This document shows positions 11,815-23,571 of a stretch of 64,000 nucleotides of DNA, piece after piece. Origin of the DNA: Tenrec ecaudatus (taxonomy: Eukaryota; Chordata; Mammalia; Afrosoricida; Tenrecidae); the NCBI RefSeq assembly GCF_050624435.1, contig NC_134540.1, positions 27,714,001 through 27,778,000 on the forward strand, in the 5' to 3' direction. Both the position numbers and the translations under genes were made by a program. A model generated the notes under the pieces. That model did not search any database, was not told the origin of the DNA, and worked only from the letters and a program-made list of their open reading frames with translations. Each line of letters begins with the position of its first letter. The stretch's first letter is position 1.

Positions 11815-13329
11815 TGTTGATGGAAGGATGAGAAGTCCAAAGCTCTTTACTGTGCTCATGCAGAACTTTATGATGCTCTATTGACAAAAATGGATGTCTC
11901 TGACATTACTGGATTTCAAGAAGCACGGAAAGAATTAGATAAAAACAAGCTTTCAGAAAATGATAGAATGCTAACTGAAATATTTTACCAAGTTGATGAA
12001 TCACTAGAAACCCTTAGAAATCTAGGGAATTTGGAAAAGAGCTACTTGGCCAACTGACTGGAAGAGATCCATATTTGTATCCACTCCAAAGAAAGGTGAC
12101 TCAAATCTCCACTGAAATCATATGAAAGTAAAATGTGGTTGATGATCATCCAAAAACAGTTTCAGCAGTACATTGACTTGGACCTACAAGGAATTTAGGA
12201 TGGATCTAGAAGAGGGCTTGGAAGAAGGAATATTATTGCTGACGTGAAGTAGATCTTGGCTAAAAGTAGAGAATACAAGACAGATGTCTACTTGTGTTTT
12301 ATTTACTATGCCAAGCTCTTAGACTGTATGGATCATAACAAAATATGAATAGAGCTGAGAAAGATGAGAATTCCAAAACCTTTCATTGTGCTCATGCAGA
12401 ACATGTACATGGATTAAAGGGTGAACAGACCAAGGAAATACTGCATGGTTTAAAAATCAGGAAAGGTGTGCATCAGGATTTTATTTTCTCACCATACTTG
12501 TTCAATTGAAATGCTGAGAAAATCGCCAGAGAATCTGGATTTTTTGAAGAATGCAGGATTGGAGGAAGACTTATGCAGATCACACACTTTGCTTTGCTGA
12601 AACCTGGGAGGACTTGAAGCCCTAGCTTATAAAGATCAATGATCACAGCCTTTAGTGTGGATTACAACTCCACGTACAGAAGACTAAAATCTTCACAACT
12701 GGACCAGTAAGTAACACCCTCATAAATGGAGAAAACTGAGGTTATCAAGGTTTTGTACTGGTTGGATCTGAAATCAGTGCTGATGAACGTGTCAGGGAAG
12801 AGATAAATCAATGATGTCCACTGGATAAATCTGTGGGACCAGAGTTCTTTACAGTGTGGAAAACCAAGGGTGTGACTTTGTGGACTCCGTGCACCGATCC
12901 CAGGCATGGTACTTTCAATAACATCATATGCATGTGAAAGTTGGACATTGAATAAGGAAGACCAGAGAAGAATCAATGGACTTGTACTGTGGTGTTCACA
13001 AAGATTACTGAAAGTACTATGGACAACCAAACAGACAAGTCTATCTTTTGGAAAAATACTGCCAGTGTGCTCCTTAGTGGCCAAGATATTTTGGACAGGC
13101 TTTCAGGGGAGATCAATTCTTAGAGAAGGACATCACGATTGGCTAAGAGGAGGAGAAGATAAGAGAGGCAGGCCTTTAACAAGATGGATGGGGAATGAGA
13201 GGCTGCAAAAATGGGCTCAAACCTGAAAGAAACATGAAGATGGTGCAGACTGTGACAGCGCTTCATTCTGCTGAGCAGAGGGGCACCTTGGGTCAGAAGC
13301 GACTTGATAGCACCTAACAACAACAACTA
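11815..13329 (+). repeat. RTE LINE, 3' half with intact 3' tail
   Basis: From about 11925 the segment follows the RTE reverse transcriptase and C-terminal region (GCCAACTGACTGGAAGAGAT at 12051, GGAAAGGTGTGCATCAGG at 12461). It ends with GACTTGATAGCACCTAACAA and a CAACAAC tail, the typical RTE 3' end. The stretch 11815-11875 matches a later part of the reverse transcriptase and is therefore out of order. The frame is broken by several stops and shifts. The open frame at 12906-13226 is the worn C-terminal region (SYACESWTLNKEDQRRI). Confidence 0.8.
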
Positions 13330-13409
13330 AATGTCGATATGGTATTCATCAGATAAATATTTAGAAGACTTGCACCATGATGATAAGCGTAGTGAGTGTG
13401 TGGGCATAT

Positions 13410-13423
13410 GAAAATGAGAGAAT
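13410..13423 (+). repeat. Target-site duplication, left copy, of the L1-like element
   Basis: GAAAATGAGAGAAT is repeated exactly at 18291-18304. The two copies bound the L1-derived element and set its ends at 13424 and 18290. Confidence 0.88.
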
Positions 13424-13436
13424 GGAGACTTCCAGG

Positions 13437-13445
13437 AAGATGGCG
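13437..13445 (+). promoter_or_regulatory. Candidate YY1 site at the L1 5' end
   Basis: AAGATGGCG lies 13 bases into the element. A YY1 site of this form near the 5' end positions transcription start in human L1. The assignment here is by analogy. Confidence 0.5.
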
Positions 13446-14414
13446 ATAGAGTACACATACCAGAGGGACTCTGCAGAATTCAGCCCAGGAGAGTTGCTCA
13501 GAGGGAAATTCAACACTGCTAGAACGCAGAAAGAGCATCATAAAGATAAGCAAGCACAGACCCACAGCGTTTTGAGGGGCTGGGGGCTTTTGGCTTACCT
13601 CAGTGGAGGCCAGCTTGGGCTTGATCTTGGCCCCACCACTGTCTCTGCTGGAGCCAGGACCATTTGGAGCCTGTAGGGCATCTTGGTTCCAACACAGCCA
13701 CAGTTTTTCCACCACCCGCCTTGGGACAGGGACTGGACCCTTGCGGCTCCTCTCTGTCGTTCCCTCCTCTTGGAAGGCTGCTCAGAAACCTTTTCTCAAC
13801 ACAGCCACAGCTTGTGGTTGCCACCTTGGAGCAGGGACTAAACCTTTACAACTCCACTGCCGGGATTGTGACTCCGCTACATTGTTGTGTTTGTTTCCAT
13901 CTCTTCACTATATCCCCCTCCCCTGTCCCCCAAAGGCTCAGTGGGCTTCATTTATAACTTTTTTCTCTCCTCTCTGACTCTTTCTTGGTCTCTCACTCAC
14001 TACTATTAACTTCCAGACCACTCCCCTTAGCCTTCATCATTTGTGCCTGCGCCACACCCAGCTAGGTGAACTCCACCCTGTGTAGCTAGCCTGAGGCTCA
14101 GAAAGCCCTGCTGACTTCCACCAGGGCATACTGTGCTCAACTTCTTACTGGGGTATTCCATTCTTTGTGCCAGGAGGCATAAGGCAGCTCAGCCAAAACT
14201 CATCAACATTCCAAGCTCTTGCAGGAACTTCTGCCCAACCTCTGCAACACCAAAGCAGGCAATCCACCAGCCTTCTGGGTGACTCACCTGAGAGGGAAGC
14301 CACAGGAGGATAAAGTGGTAGGTTAATTCCATAGTGAAATAAGCTATAGGCAGTTAGAAGAAGCATTCATACAAGTCTCCCAGAGAAAGCCAGTGCTCCT
14401 CGACTACCTGGAAA

Positions 14415-15258
14415 ATGGCACCTGGCTCCTCTAAAACAACACAACGCAACGCAACGCAAAAAGCCATCAGCCCCAACGACCTCAACGAAAAAATGGGAGA
14501 AACAAAAGGAAATGGTAGAAGATGTCCTGAATATAATGACAAGCATAGAAGAAGCAGACATTCAGCTGCCACAGAAAGACTCACGGACCTCGAGAATCGA
14601 CTGGAAGGATCAGAGAATACTATCAGTGACTTGGAGGACAACCAAGCAGACTTTAACAAATGCGAACAATAATCTAGTATGATCATCAGAGAAGTTGAAG
14701 AAAACTTAAGAGATATGTCTGATGTTATGAAGCAGAACATCATTAGAATTATTGGCTTACTGGAGGAAGAAACAATAAAGAAGTCATCCGCAACAATAGT
14801 GAGAGAATTCTTGAAGGAAATCTTCCCTGAGCTTAATGAATGAAAACCAGGAAAAAATTCAGGAGGCTGGAAGAACATAAGCTAGAATAAATCCCAAGAA
14901 GAAGTCACGAAGGCACATAATAATTAAATTATCCAACTTTGAGGAAAAGGAGAAAATCATGAGAGCAGCTAGGGAAAAACAAGCAATCACATATAAAGGT
15001 TCCCAAATAAGAATATGCTCAGACCTATCAGCAGAAACTATGAAGAAGAGGAGAGAGTGGAGTAACATATTCCAAAAATTAAAGGAAAACAGTGCAAACC
15101 CAAGAATACTCTACCCAGCCAAATTGTCTAAGGTAAATGGAGAAGTAAGTGTCTTCCAGACAAGGAAAAACTCAAAGAATATGTTAGAAGAAACCCAGCC
15201 CTACAAAAGATCCTTGCTGACTCAGTATGGGCAGAAGAACAACACTCACCAAGCATAA
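14415..15258 (+). pseudogene. L1 ORF1 protein (ORF1p) relic
   Basis: ORF1p is the trimeric RNA-binding chaperone of L1 ribonucleoprotein particles. The start is the ATG at 14415. The first 85 residues are open and end in a coiled-coil-like stretch (ERLTDLENRLEGSENTISDL). A stop at 14670-14672 interrupts it, but the same frame continues to 14841. A frameshift near 14840 then moves the reading into another frame, which has one more stop before the RRM-like segment. The last open part, 14959-15258, carries the classic C-terminal domain: MRAAREKQAITYKGSQIRIC, then SAETMKKRREWSNIF and NPRILYPAKLS. The total, about 280 codons, is somewhat shorter than human ORF1p (338). At least one frameshift and two stops make it non-functional. 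LINE coding sequence, not a host gene. Confidence 0.85.
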
Positions 15259-17040
15259 ATGAGACCACCGAATAGAACAACCTCACCCAGAGGGCAAAAA
15301 AGAGAAAACAAACCTCAAGATAGCATTGACTTAAAGACAGAAACACTTCACAGGCTGCTGAGGTAAGCTTTAAAAACTTAAAAAAAAAGACCATAAAACC
15401 CATCTACACCAGGACCCAGCATTCCCTTCTAGATCTTCCCAGCCTCAGCTAAAAAAAAAAAAAAAAATTAATTCCTCCCACCTGCAATCATTACCAAAGA
15501 CTAAAAAGAGCTTCCAGAAGGCATACAGGTTTGGCTCGATTAGTCTCAACATCAGTTCAAACTTTCAGCTCTCTGGGTGAACTGAACTCCGGGGTAGCTG
15601 GAAGTGGAAGGCACAGCTACTACCCCTACCGCAGCTTTCAAAAATGCTACCATCAGCCACTACTACATTTCTTGTAGACTTACCAGGAGCTGATGCATGG
15701 CCATTTCCAGTCCAGGGCGCTTATCTGCAAACACAAAGGCTGCTGAGGTAAGTTTTAAAAAGTAAAAGTGGAATAGGGAAAAAGCTACGGTATACAAACA
15801 TTCCTGGGGTGAGGAATAGGGTATTATGGCAGGGACCAGACGAAATGCAGGGATACACATGGTAGACAAGTAAAAAGGAGATGGAGAAGGGAAAAATAAT
15901 TATAAAAAAGAAAAGGGTATTGGGAACGCAGGGCACTAACCTATCCAAGGGGAGGGTATTGTTTCTACACAGGGAAAGTGAGACCAGATTTCAACCCGGT
16001 GCTCCAAGATGTGAATGTCATATTCCGGCGTGGATTAGGGAACCAATGGAGAGGTCTGGGGAGCTTGCCCCAACACCAATTACTAAGTGAACGCCTGCCC
16101 CTCCCCTCAGAAGAATTTATTTAAAAGGACAGCATTGAATCTGCACTTCAGGGAGAGGGACATATCTGATCGGAGCACACGGGAGCAGATGAAGAGGGAA
16201 GAGAAGAGAGTGGAGCACATCTTGGCCCACCAGGCCAAGAGGTCAATGTTTACATTTAGAGCAGCCAGTCAAAAAGAAGACCACATGGCTTGCCCCACTA
16301 TAAGACATGATGTCCCTAATTGACCCATAGCCCTACAGGTGACAACACCAGAGACACAGTGTGGGAATTGCAGCCAATAAGATCTCACCACACCAAGGCA
16401 AAACATTAAGGGGGTGCAGAAGAGCAAGGGAATTGAGTGGCAAGGTCTCCTGGGAATGCTGAAGGTGTACTTTGGGCCCAGGGCATGGTACCCCAACAGA
16501 CTGGACTGGAAAAGACACCTAAAAGCCAACAAACAATCCTTGAACTAACTGCAAGTTTTTTTTTTCTGGTTGTGTGTGTGTTTTTTTGTCATTGTTTAGT
16601 TGTTGTTTTGTTGTTATTATCTCCGCAGGTCTGTCCAAATAAGATAGGCTGGATGAACAATTGGAGAAGAAAATAATGGGACCAATAGTTCTGCGGGAAT
16701 ACAGGAAAGGGGGAGGTGGGGGGAAAGGTAGTGGTGTTAATAATCTCAGGGACAAGGGAAAAACACGTGATCCAAATTGGTGATGCGGAGGGTGTGGGAG
16801 GCCTGGTTGGGCATGATCAAGGGAAGTGTAACCAAGAGGAATTGCTGAAACCCAAGTGGGGACTGAGAATGATAGTGGGACAGGATGAAAGTCAAAGGAA
16901 AGAGAGGAAAGAGCTGGGAGGCAAAGGGCATTTATAAAGGTCCAGATAAAGACATGTACATATGCAAATATATCTACACATGAGGATGGGGAAATAGATA
17001 GATCTATGTGCATGTATTTATGGGTTTATTAATAAGGTAG
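15259..17040 (+). other. Non-coding body of the HAL1-like element where ORF2 would be expected
   Basis: About 1.8 kb between ORF1 and the known 3'UTR subrepeats. It has no endonuclease or reverse transcriptase motif in any frame. It holds a 17-base A run near 15452, a 25-bp direct repeat (15352-15376 and 15737-15761), a T-rich and GT-rich run at 16556-16620, and a GGGGGAGGTGGGGGG-type run near 16709. Confidence 0.65.
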
Positions 17041-17150
17041 CAGAAGGAAAATGGGCCTCCACTCAAGTACACCTTCAATGCAAGAATACTTTCTTCTATT
17101 TAATTGGCATTCTATGATGCTCACTTTCCCGACACAACTACTGAAGACAA

Positions 17151-17598
17151 AGCGGGTGAACAACCTAATGTGGTGATGAAAGCTGATGGTGCCCGGCTAT
17201 CAAAAGAGATAGTGTCTGGGGTCTTAAAGGCTTGAAGGTAAACAAGCGGCCATATGGCTCAGAAGCAATAAAGCCCACATGGAAGAAGCACACCAGCCTG
17301 TGTGACCATGGGGTGCTGAAGGGATCAGTTATCAGGCTTCAAAGAACAAAATAAAATCATACCATTGTGTGCTCACCTCACTGATACGACCGCTGAAAAC
17401 AAATGGGTGCATAAGCAAATGTGGCAAAGAAAGCTGATGGTGCCCGGCTTTCAAAGACACAGTGTCTGGGGTTTTAAAGGCTTGAAGGTAAACAAGTGGC
17501 CATCTAATTCAGAGACAACAAAGCCCACATGGACGAATCACACCAGCCTGTGCGATCACAAGGTGTCAAAGGGCTCAGGTATCTGGCATCATCAGAAC
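17151..17598 (+). repeat. Tandem subrepeats in the L1-like 3'UTR
   Basis: Two related units of about 200 bp lie at 17151-17355 and 17402-17598. Both contain GAAAGCTGATGGTGCCCGGC, then GTGTCTGGGG, then AAGCCCACATGG, then CACACCAGCCTGTG. The same pair is present in the copy at 4912-5240, so the duplication is a family feature. Confidence 0.8.
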
Positions 17599-18081
17599 AA
17601 AAAAATTGACCATAGTGAACAAGTGGCGGGAGTGCGGAGTGGAGACCCAAAGCCCATTTTTAGGCCACTGGACATCCCCTTACAGAAGGGTCTTGGGAAG
17701 AAGATAAGCTAGTCAGGGTGCAATGTAGAAATGATGAAAAATATGACTTTCCTCTAGTTCCTAAATGCTTCCTCCCCCTGTCCTCCACTGTCATTTTCCG
17801 AATTCTTCCTTGCAAGTCTGACTAGACCAGAGGATATACACTGGTAAATATGGGAACTATAATCACACGGAATCCAGGGCGGATGATCCCCTCAGGACCA
17901 GTGGTGTGAGTGGAGATACTGGGAGGGCATGGGGAGGGTGGGTTGGAAAGGGGAGACCGATTTCAAGGATCTACATATGATCTCCTCCCTGGGGGACAGA
18001 CAGCAGAAAAGTGGGTGAAGGGAGATGTGGGACAAAGCAAGAGATGACAAAATAATAATTTATAAATTATCGAGACTTCAT

Positions 18082-18136
18082 GAGGAAGAGAGGGAGGGAG
18101 GGAGGGAGGGAGGGAGGGAGGAGTTGGGAGGGAGGT
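18082..18136 (+). repeat. Purine-rich GGGA tract, potential G-quadruplex, in the L1 3'UTR
   Basis: Repeated AGGG units on the sense strand, followed by GTTGGGAGGGAGG. L1 3'UTRs are known to carry a G-rich polypurine tract able to form quadruplexes. The repeat count here may have grown as a microsatellite. Confidence 0.75.
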
Positions 18137-18290
18137 GAAAAAATGAGGACCTGATGCCAGGGGCTTGGGTGGAGAGCAAATGTTTTGAGAATGATGAGGG
18201 CAATGAATGTACGAATGTGCTTTATACAATTGATGTATGTATGGATTGTGATAAGAGTTGTATGAGCCCCCAATAAAATGATTTTAAAAA

Positions 18291-18304
18291 GAAAATGAGA
18301 GAAT
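18291..18304 (+). repeat. Target-site duplication, right copy, of the L1-like element
   Basis: Exact 14-bp repeat of 13410-13423, directly after the A-rich 3' end (AATAAAATGATTTTAAAAA). Confidence 0.88.
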
Positions 18305-19919
18305 ATAAATTGATAACTGACACAAGGAATATATTTTTTATTATAAAAAATTCATAAGTAGTATTTTACTGTGTTTTGGAAAATAATAGGTCAATAATAT
18401 ATGAATTTATAGTGTTCACAAGTAAGCCTTACATACATAAAATTTACTAGATATATAAATATTTTAGTCAATATTTATTTTAGCCTTGTTATGTGTCTAG
18501 CTCTTAGTATACAAACACAAAGACCCTATCTTTAAGAAAGTTGCATTATCATACTGAAAATAGACAATGATATATGTGAGAAAAATGTAACACACCTTGA
18601 TATTTCTGTGTGTAATTGAAAAAAGTGAAAGTATAAGTTTTCCTAGTTGGTGATGTTTTCATTAAGTCAGAATAAATGAATACATATGAGGTTATTCTTA
18701 CTTTTTCAAGTATACAAGGGTATTATTTTTAAAAACCTGTGCCTCCTTAATAAAAGAGCACAAAATGTAATAAGAATTAATATTTTTAATAATCTTATGC
18801 ATACATTTGACATTTATATCTGAGATTTTACATCTACAGATTAAACCAACTGCAAATAGGAAATGTTTGAGAAAACAAAGTACATCTTTAAAACTATTCT
18901 TTGAAGCTTAAGTGAATAAAATATTATGTATGTAGCTTTCATGCAATATTAATATTTTAATGAATTAGAGATTATTTAAAGTATATAGGAGGATGGTCAT
19001 ATATCTATATGCAACTACTACATAAACTTAGACTTAAGCATCTGCAAATTTTTGGTATCTAAAGAGACCTGGAGCCAATATCCCAATGATACTAAGGTGC
19101 AATTATGCTTGTTTTGTGTGCCAATATGTTACACCATTTGAGTGAATATTGCTAGTGTACATTCCCAACATTTCATTTAATATGTTACAAGTCATAATAA
19201 TTATACCCTATACTTTCATCCACCAAATTGTGACATCTTCTCTCACAAATATTTCAATCATTAAATAGATGTACACCTAACATGTCTACATATGTTGTTC
19301 TTTTGACAAGGGGACCGTTATATATCTTAAATTTGAGGTTTAATAAGCGTTAATAAGAATAATATTAACTTATGTGACTCTAACACTTGATTTTGAATAA
19401 TAAAATTCATTATGTATGTTTAATTTGTAAATAAGTATCTATGCATACATATTATTCAGAATCCTTGTCCTAGATTTTTGTCACCAGTATTTGATTTTAA
19501 AATAATGTAATAAATATTAAAATGTTTCCATTTTGCTTTTTTCTGGGTGATATGAGTAACCTTAAACTTCTTATATGGACATTAAAAGTAAATGAGTCAG
19601 GAAGTACAATTTCTCATATTCAATATGATGCTAGTTCAGTATGTATTGCTATTGACTTTATTAGACAAAATCCTCAGTGTGAGCCTCTTGCTTTGTGGCA
19701 TATCATCCTCTAGGTGTGTGCACCTCTGAAATTGGTGTTTAAACCTCTGTAACACTTTCCTAAACAATTCTGGACTCTGATTTATACCATGTCAAAAAGG
19801 CAGTTTTGGAATCTCCAAGGAACTCAATTTGTGTTTCTTTTAAATGTTCTTTTGAGTTTGGGAAACAAAAATAATCTGAAGGGTCAAGGATAGAGATGAA
19901 GGATGGATGGAATGAGGTT
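18305..19919. other. AT-rich DNA with a possible L2 fragment
   Basis: Mostly unassigned. The part at about 18465-18590 reads like a worn L2 3' end (TCAATATTTATT, then TTATGTGTCTAGCTCTTAG, then ATACAAACACAAAGACC). The rest has no landmark. Confidence 0.4.
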
Positions 19920-20400
19920 TCTGTAATGGTTAGATCTTATATCCTCAAACCCATCCTGTAGTAATGTTCAACTCGACTTTCCAGGGTAGACCACAACCTT
20001 ATCTATCAGCTTGCAGCCTGGGGACTTCCCTAGTCTTTTGTATAAGAGAAAACATGACCAGAATCAGCTCTCTCATTCCCCCTTTGCCTTCTGCTGGATA
20101 TTGATTCGACATGTGGTTGTTCAGTCTTCTATTATATGCCAGGTGCCATCAGAAAATTGAAAATCGTGGGTTCATTGGGTTAATCTCCATTCAGTCTGTT
20201 CTGTATCCACCAGCCTGTGCTCATCCTTCTTTACAGTCCTGCTTCCTATTCCATGGCTCCTGCAGCTGCAGGAGTGAGAAGATGCCATAGTCCATGTGGC
20301 TTATGGACTTGAGTAAGAGTAGACTGACCTACATCTGCAACTGTATGAAACCAAGTATGTATGAACATCTCACCATGTTTCAATTAAGAGGATGAAAATA
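19920..20400 (+). mobile_element. 5' LTR-like end of an ERVL fossil
   Basis: Fossil LTR. It shares blocks in the same order with 24580-24830 (CTTTTGTATAAG, a CCCTTTGCTTTCT-type block, a GGTCAGTCT-type block, CTGCTTCCT), so the two form an LTR pair about 4.6 kb apart. The exact ends are uncertain. Confidence 0.5.
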
Positions 20401-23400
20401 CAGGAGCAAGTGAGAAAAAGAAAGGAGATCTTTATTGAAGACAACAAAGAATCAATAATGCAGGTACAGGGATTTGTCCCGACCTAATCTCTTCAGGCTC
20501 AAAACCAGAAAGATAAAGGGAAAAAAAATAAGAAAGCAGAGGGAGATGGAAATTCTTGGATGTAATACTGTTTTCTACTTTTTCCCTCACAGTTTTATTC
20601 GCATACAATTCACATATCATACAACAAAATAGTTCAGTCACATCTCAAAAAGTTGTGTTTTCTACTTTTAATAAAGCACAGCAAAACTTCATAGCTCATG
20701 GGAGTTTCAAATGGAGATTTTCTTCCTTCAATGGCCTGGAGAGTGAAATCCATGGGATTGACTTGACCTCTACAGGCAGAAAAATTCTAGATCAAGTGAA
20801 TGACAGTCTAACTCAAACTGATAGAATAATGACCCCTTAAGCCATTTCTAACTTTCAGTGAGTTCTTAGACCCACAACCCCTTTGAAGATAGACCCCAAT
20901 CACTGTTCGTTTTTCTGTCAGCATTCCCCAAAGGAGTATGAAGTCTTTCACAAGTCACTCTTCTTTGAGGAAAATGGAAATAATCAGACTTATGGGAGAT
21001 TACTAAACTCTAAATTAACACTAATTCCAGGACACCCAAATGTTTCAATGGCCCATCAATCAGAGAGGGAGTGTAAGAAGGTCAAATTATTAATGGAGTT
21101 TTAGCTCAGGTTCATCTCACAGTGGGTCCCATGGGTTTTCAGACTCATCACATATTTAATTTCCACTGTTACATAATGCATGACTGGGCAAGATATCCTC
21201 AGCAACTGGCAGAATATCCATATTTGATTTCTGAAATGTGAAATACGAACTATTATGATAGGAAAACACAGGTGGAAACCATTCCCTGTAGGAATGATTC
21301 AGAATTCCTGGAGAGATTACAAAGATCTGTGCTGATATCAAAGATTTAACACACAACAACAGGAGTGATGATTCCCACTAAATTCCCATTTAATTTATCT
21401 ATTTGGCTTGGTCTATGCAAAAATCAGATGAATCTTGGTGAGTGACAATGAATCACCATAAGCTTAACTAAGCAGTGTCTCCCATTGCTTCTGCTGTTCC
21501 AGAGGTAGTTTTGTTTCTTAAGCAAATTAATCCCTTTCCTGGAACCTGGTGTACCAGGTTAATCCGGCTTCTCCATTCCATTTTCAAAGGACCAACAGAA
21601 GGAGCATGCCTTTCCCTGCCAATGCAGAAAGCTTTTACAACACAGCCTCATGCTGCCATCATTCATCTGCAGAGCTTGAGCACCTTTCCCTTCCACAAAA
21701 CTTCCCATGATCCATTACAGTGATGGAAGTATGCTGATTGGGCTGTGTAAGGAAGAGGTATCAATGACTTTAAACTTATTAGTAAAGCATTACCCTGCTA
21801 GAAGGAAGGAGATTAATCTGAAAATTCAGGTCACTTCCACCCCAGTGAAATTTCTAGGAGTCCAGGGGTACAAGGCATATCAATATATTCCTGATAAGTG
21901 GAAGAATAAGTTATTGCATCTGGCTCCTCCCATAAATAAAAAGGAAGCATAATGCTTGGTAGGCTTCTTTGGACTTGGGAGGCAGCATATCCCTTATTTG
22001 GATGAAGTACTCTAACCTATATATCAAAAAATTTAAAAATAAACTGGTTCTGAATGGGGCCCAGGACAATAGAAGGCTCTGAAACAGGTTCAGCCTGCTG
22101 TGCACACCACTCTGCCACTTGGGCCATATGATCCACTTGATCCTATGGGTGCTTGAGGTGTCAGCAGCAGATAGAAATGCCGTTTGGAGTCTTTGGCAGG
22201 CCCCTATTGATGAATCACAGTGAAGACGCTTGGGATTTTGAAGGAAAGCACCGCCATCCTCTGCAGACCACTGCTTCTCTTTGGAAAAACAGCTTTGGGC
22301 CTGTTATAGAGATGTAGTGGAGACTAAATTCCTCCTCATGGGCCACCAAGTCACCATACGGCCTATGCTGCTGATCAGGAGCTGGGTGTTGCTTGACCCA
22401 TAAAGGTGGACATGGACAGTAGCATCCTATCATTAAATGTAAGTAGCATATATGAGATTAGGCCAGAGCAGGATCTGAAGGTACATGTACGCTTCAGGTA
22501 GAAGTGACCCCTCTGCCTTCGGTCTGCACACTTGACTAAGCACTGTCTTTTCCCCTTCTGCATCTATGACCTCGTAGGGTGTTCCTAATGATAAATGGAT
22601 TGTGGAAGAGGTAACTCATGCTTGGTTTACTGATGGTTCAGCTTGATATGCCACTCAAAAGTGGACAGCATCCCTTTCTGGGACCACCCTGAAGGACAAT
22701 TGAGAAAGGAAAACTTGGTAAAGCATCAATGGTGTGAACTTTGAGCAGAACATGTGGTCGTGGAGTTTACTTGGAAGGAGAAATGGAAGGAGGAATGGAG
22801 AAATCTATGCTGGTTCATGAACTGTGCTAAATGGCTTAGTTGAATGGTCAGGGTTTTGGAAAGGGTGTGGCTGGAAAATTAGTGATACAGCATGTATGTG
22901 TGTGTGGGGGGGAGGGTGAGAAGCATATAGATAGACCTCTCTGAATTGGCCAGGAAAAGTGTAAATATTTGTGGCTAATGTGAATGCCCACCAGTTACCT
23001 CTGCAGAGGAAGATTTAACAATCAAGTGGATAACATTACAAGTTCTGTGGAAACCAGTTATGCTCTGTCCCTAGCTGCTCCTCTTCTTGCCCAAGGGACA
23101 CAGAAAGTGGTCTTGGTGGGAGGCAAGGAAGCAATGCAGGATTTAGCAACATGAACTTCCACCCACCAAGACTGACGTGGCTAGTGCATCTACTGAGGGC
23201 CCAAATCTCCAACAGCCCAGACCAACACTGATCCAAGAGAGACCACTCCTTACGTAGATCAACCCGCAGCCTTGTGGGTCAGTAGTCACATAGGACTACT
23301 TATTTCATGGAATGGAAAGCATTTTGTTTACTGGGATCGACAGTTAATCTGCATTTAGATTTACTTTCTCTGCCTGTGATGCTTCAGCCAGAATCACCTT

Positions 23401-23566
23401 TTAGGATTTACAATATGTCTCATTCAGCAGCATGATATCCAGTGCCTCACACCAATAAATCTCACTTCTCAGCAAATGAACTACAGCAATAGGCCCGTGC
23501 TTACGGAATTCACTGGTCTTCCCATGTTACCCATCATCCTGGAGCATCTGGCGTGATAGAATGTTA

Positions 23567-23571
23567 GTATG
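23567..23571 (+). repeat. 5-bp target-site duplication, left, of a solo LTR
   Basis: GTATG, repeated at 24104-24108. A 5-bp duplication is typical of ERVL-class integration. Confidence 0.6.

Larger units (their letters stand above)
13424..18290 (+). mobile_element. Full-length L1-derived element with ORF1 but no visible ORF2 (HAL1-like)
   Basis: The element is 4867 bp and flanked by a perfect 14-bp duplication. It opens with GGAGACTTCCAGGAAGATGG, a typical L1 5' end. The 5'UTR (13424-14414) is GC-richer than the surroundings. ORF1 remains at 14415-15258. After ORF1 come about 3 kb of non-coding sequence with subrepeats, a G-rich polypurine tract and a terminal AATAAA. No reverse transcriptase or endonuclease frame is seen in any of the six frames between ORF1 and the 3' end. 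This is the layout of half-L1 (HAL1) elements, which rely on L1 ORF2 protein supplied in trans. The alternative is an L1 that lost ORF2 by deletion before or after insertion. Related 3'UTR pieces occur at 739-1461, 4812-5240, 35166-35560, 39735-40190 and 59630-59710. Confidence 0.8.

Noticed and set aside
13314-13977. Several overlapping frames of 97-133 residues on both strands
   Set aside because: They lie in the GC-rich L1 5'UTR, where stops are rare by composition. No family resemblance.
14354-14878. 174-residue minus-strand frame
   Set aside because: It is the antisense shadow of L1 ORF1.
16519-17013. 164-residue minus-strand frame
   Set aside because: It is antisense to the non-coding body of the L1-like element and is proline- and serine-rich by composition. 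No known family.
15259-17040. A hidden ORF2 with reverse transcriptase in the L1-like element
   Set aside because: No endonuclease or YADD/FADD-type text was found in six frames, and the length left is too short for an ORF2 of about 1,275 codons.
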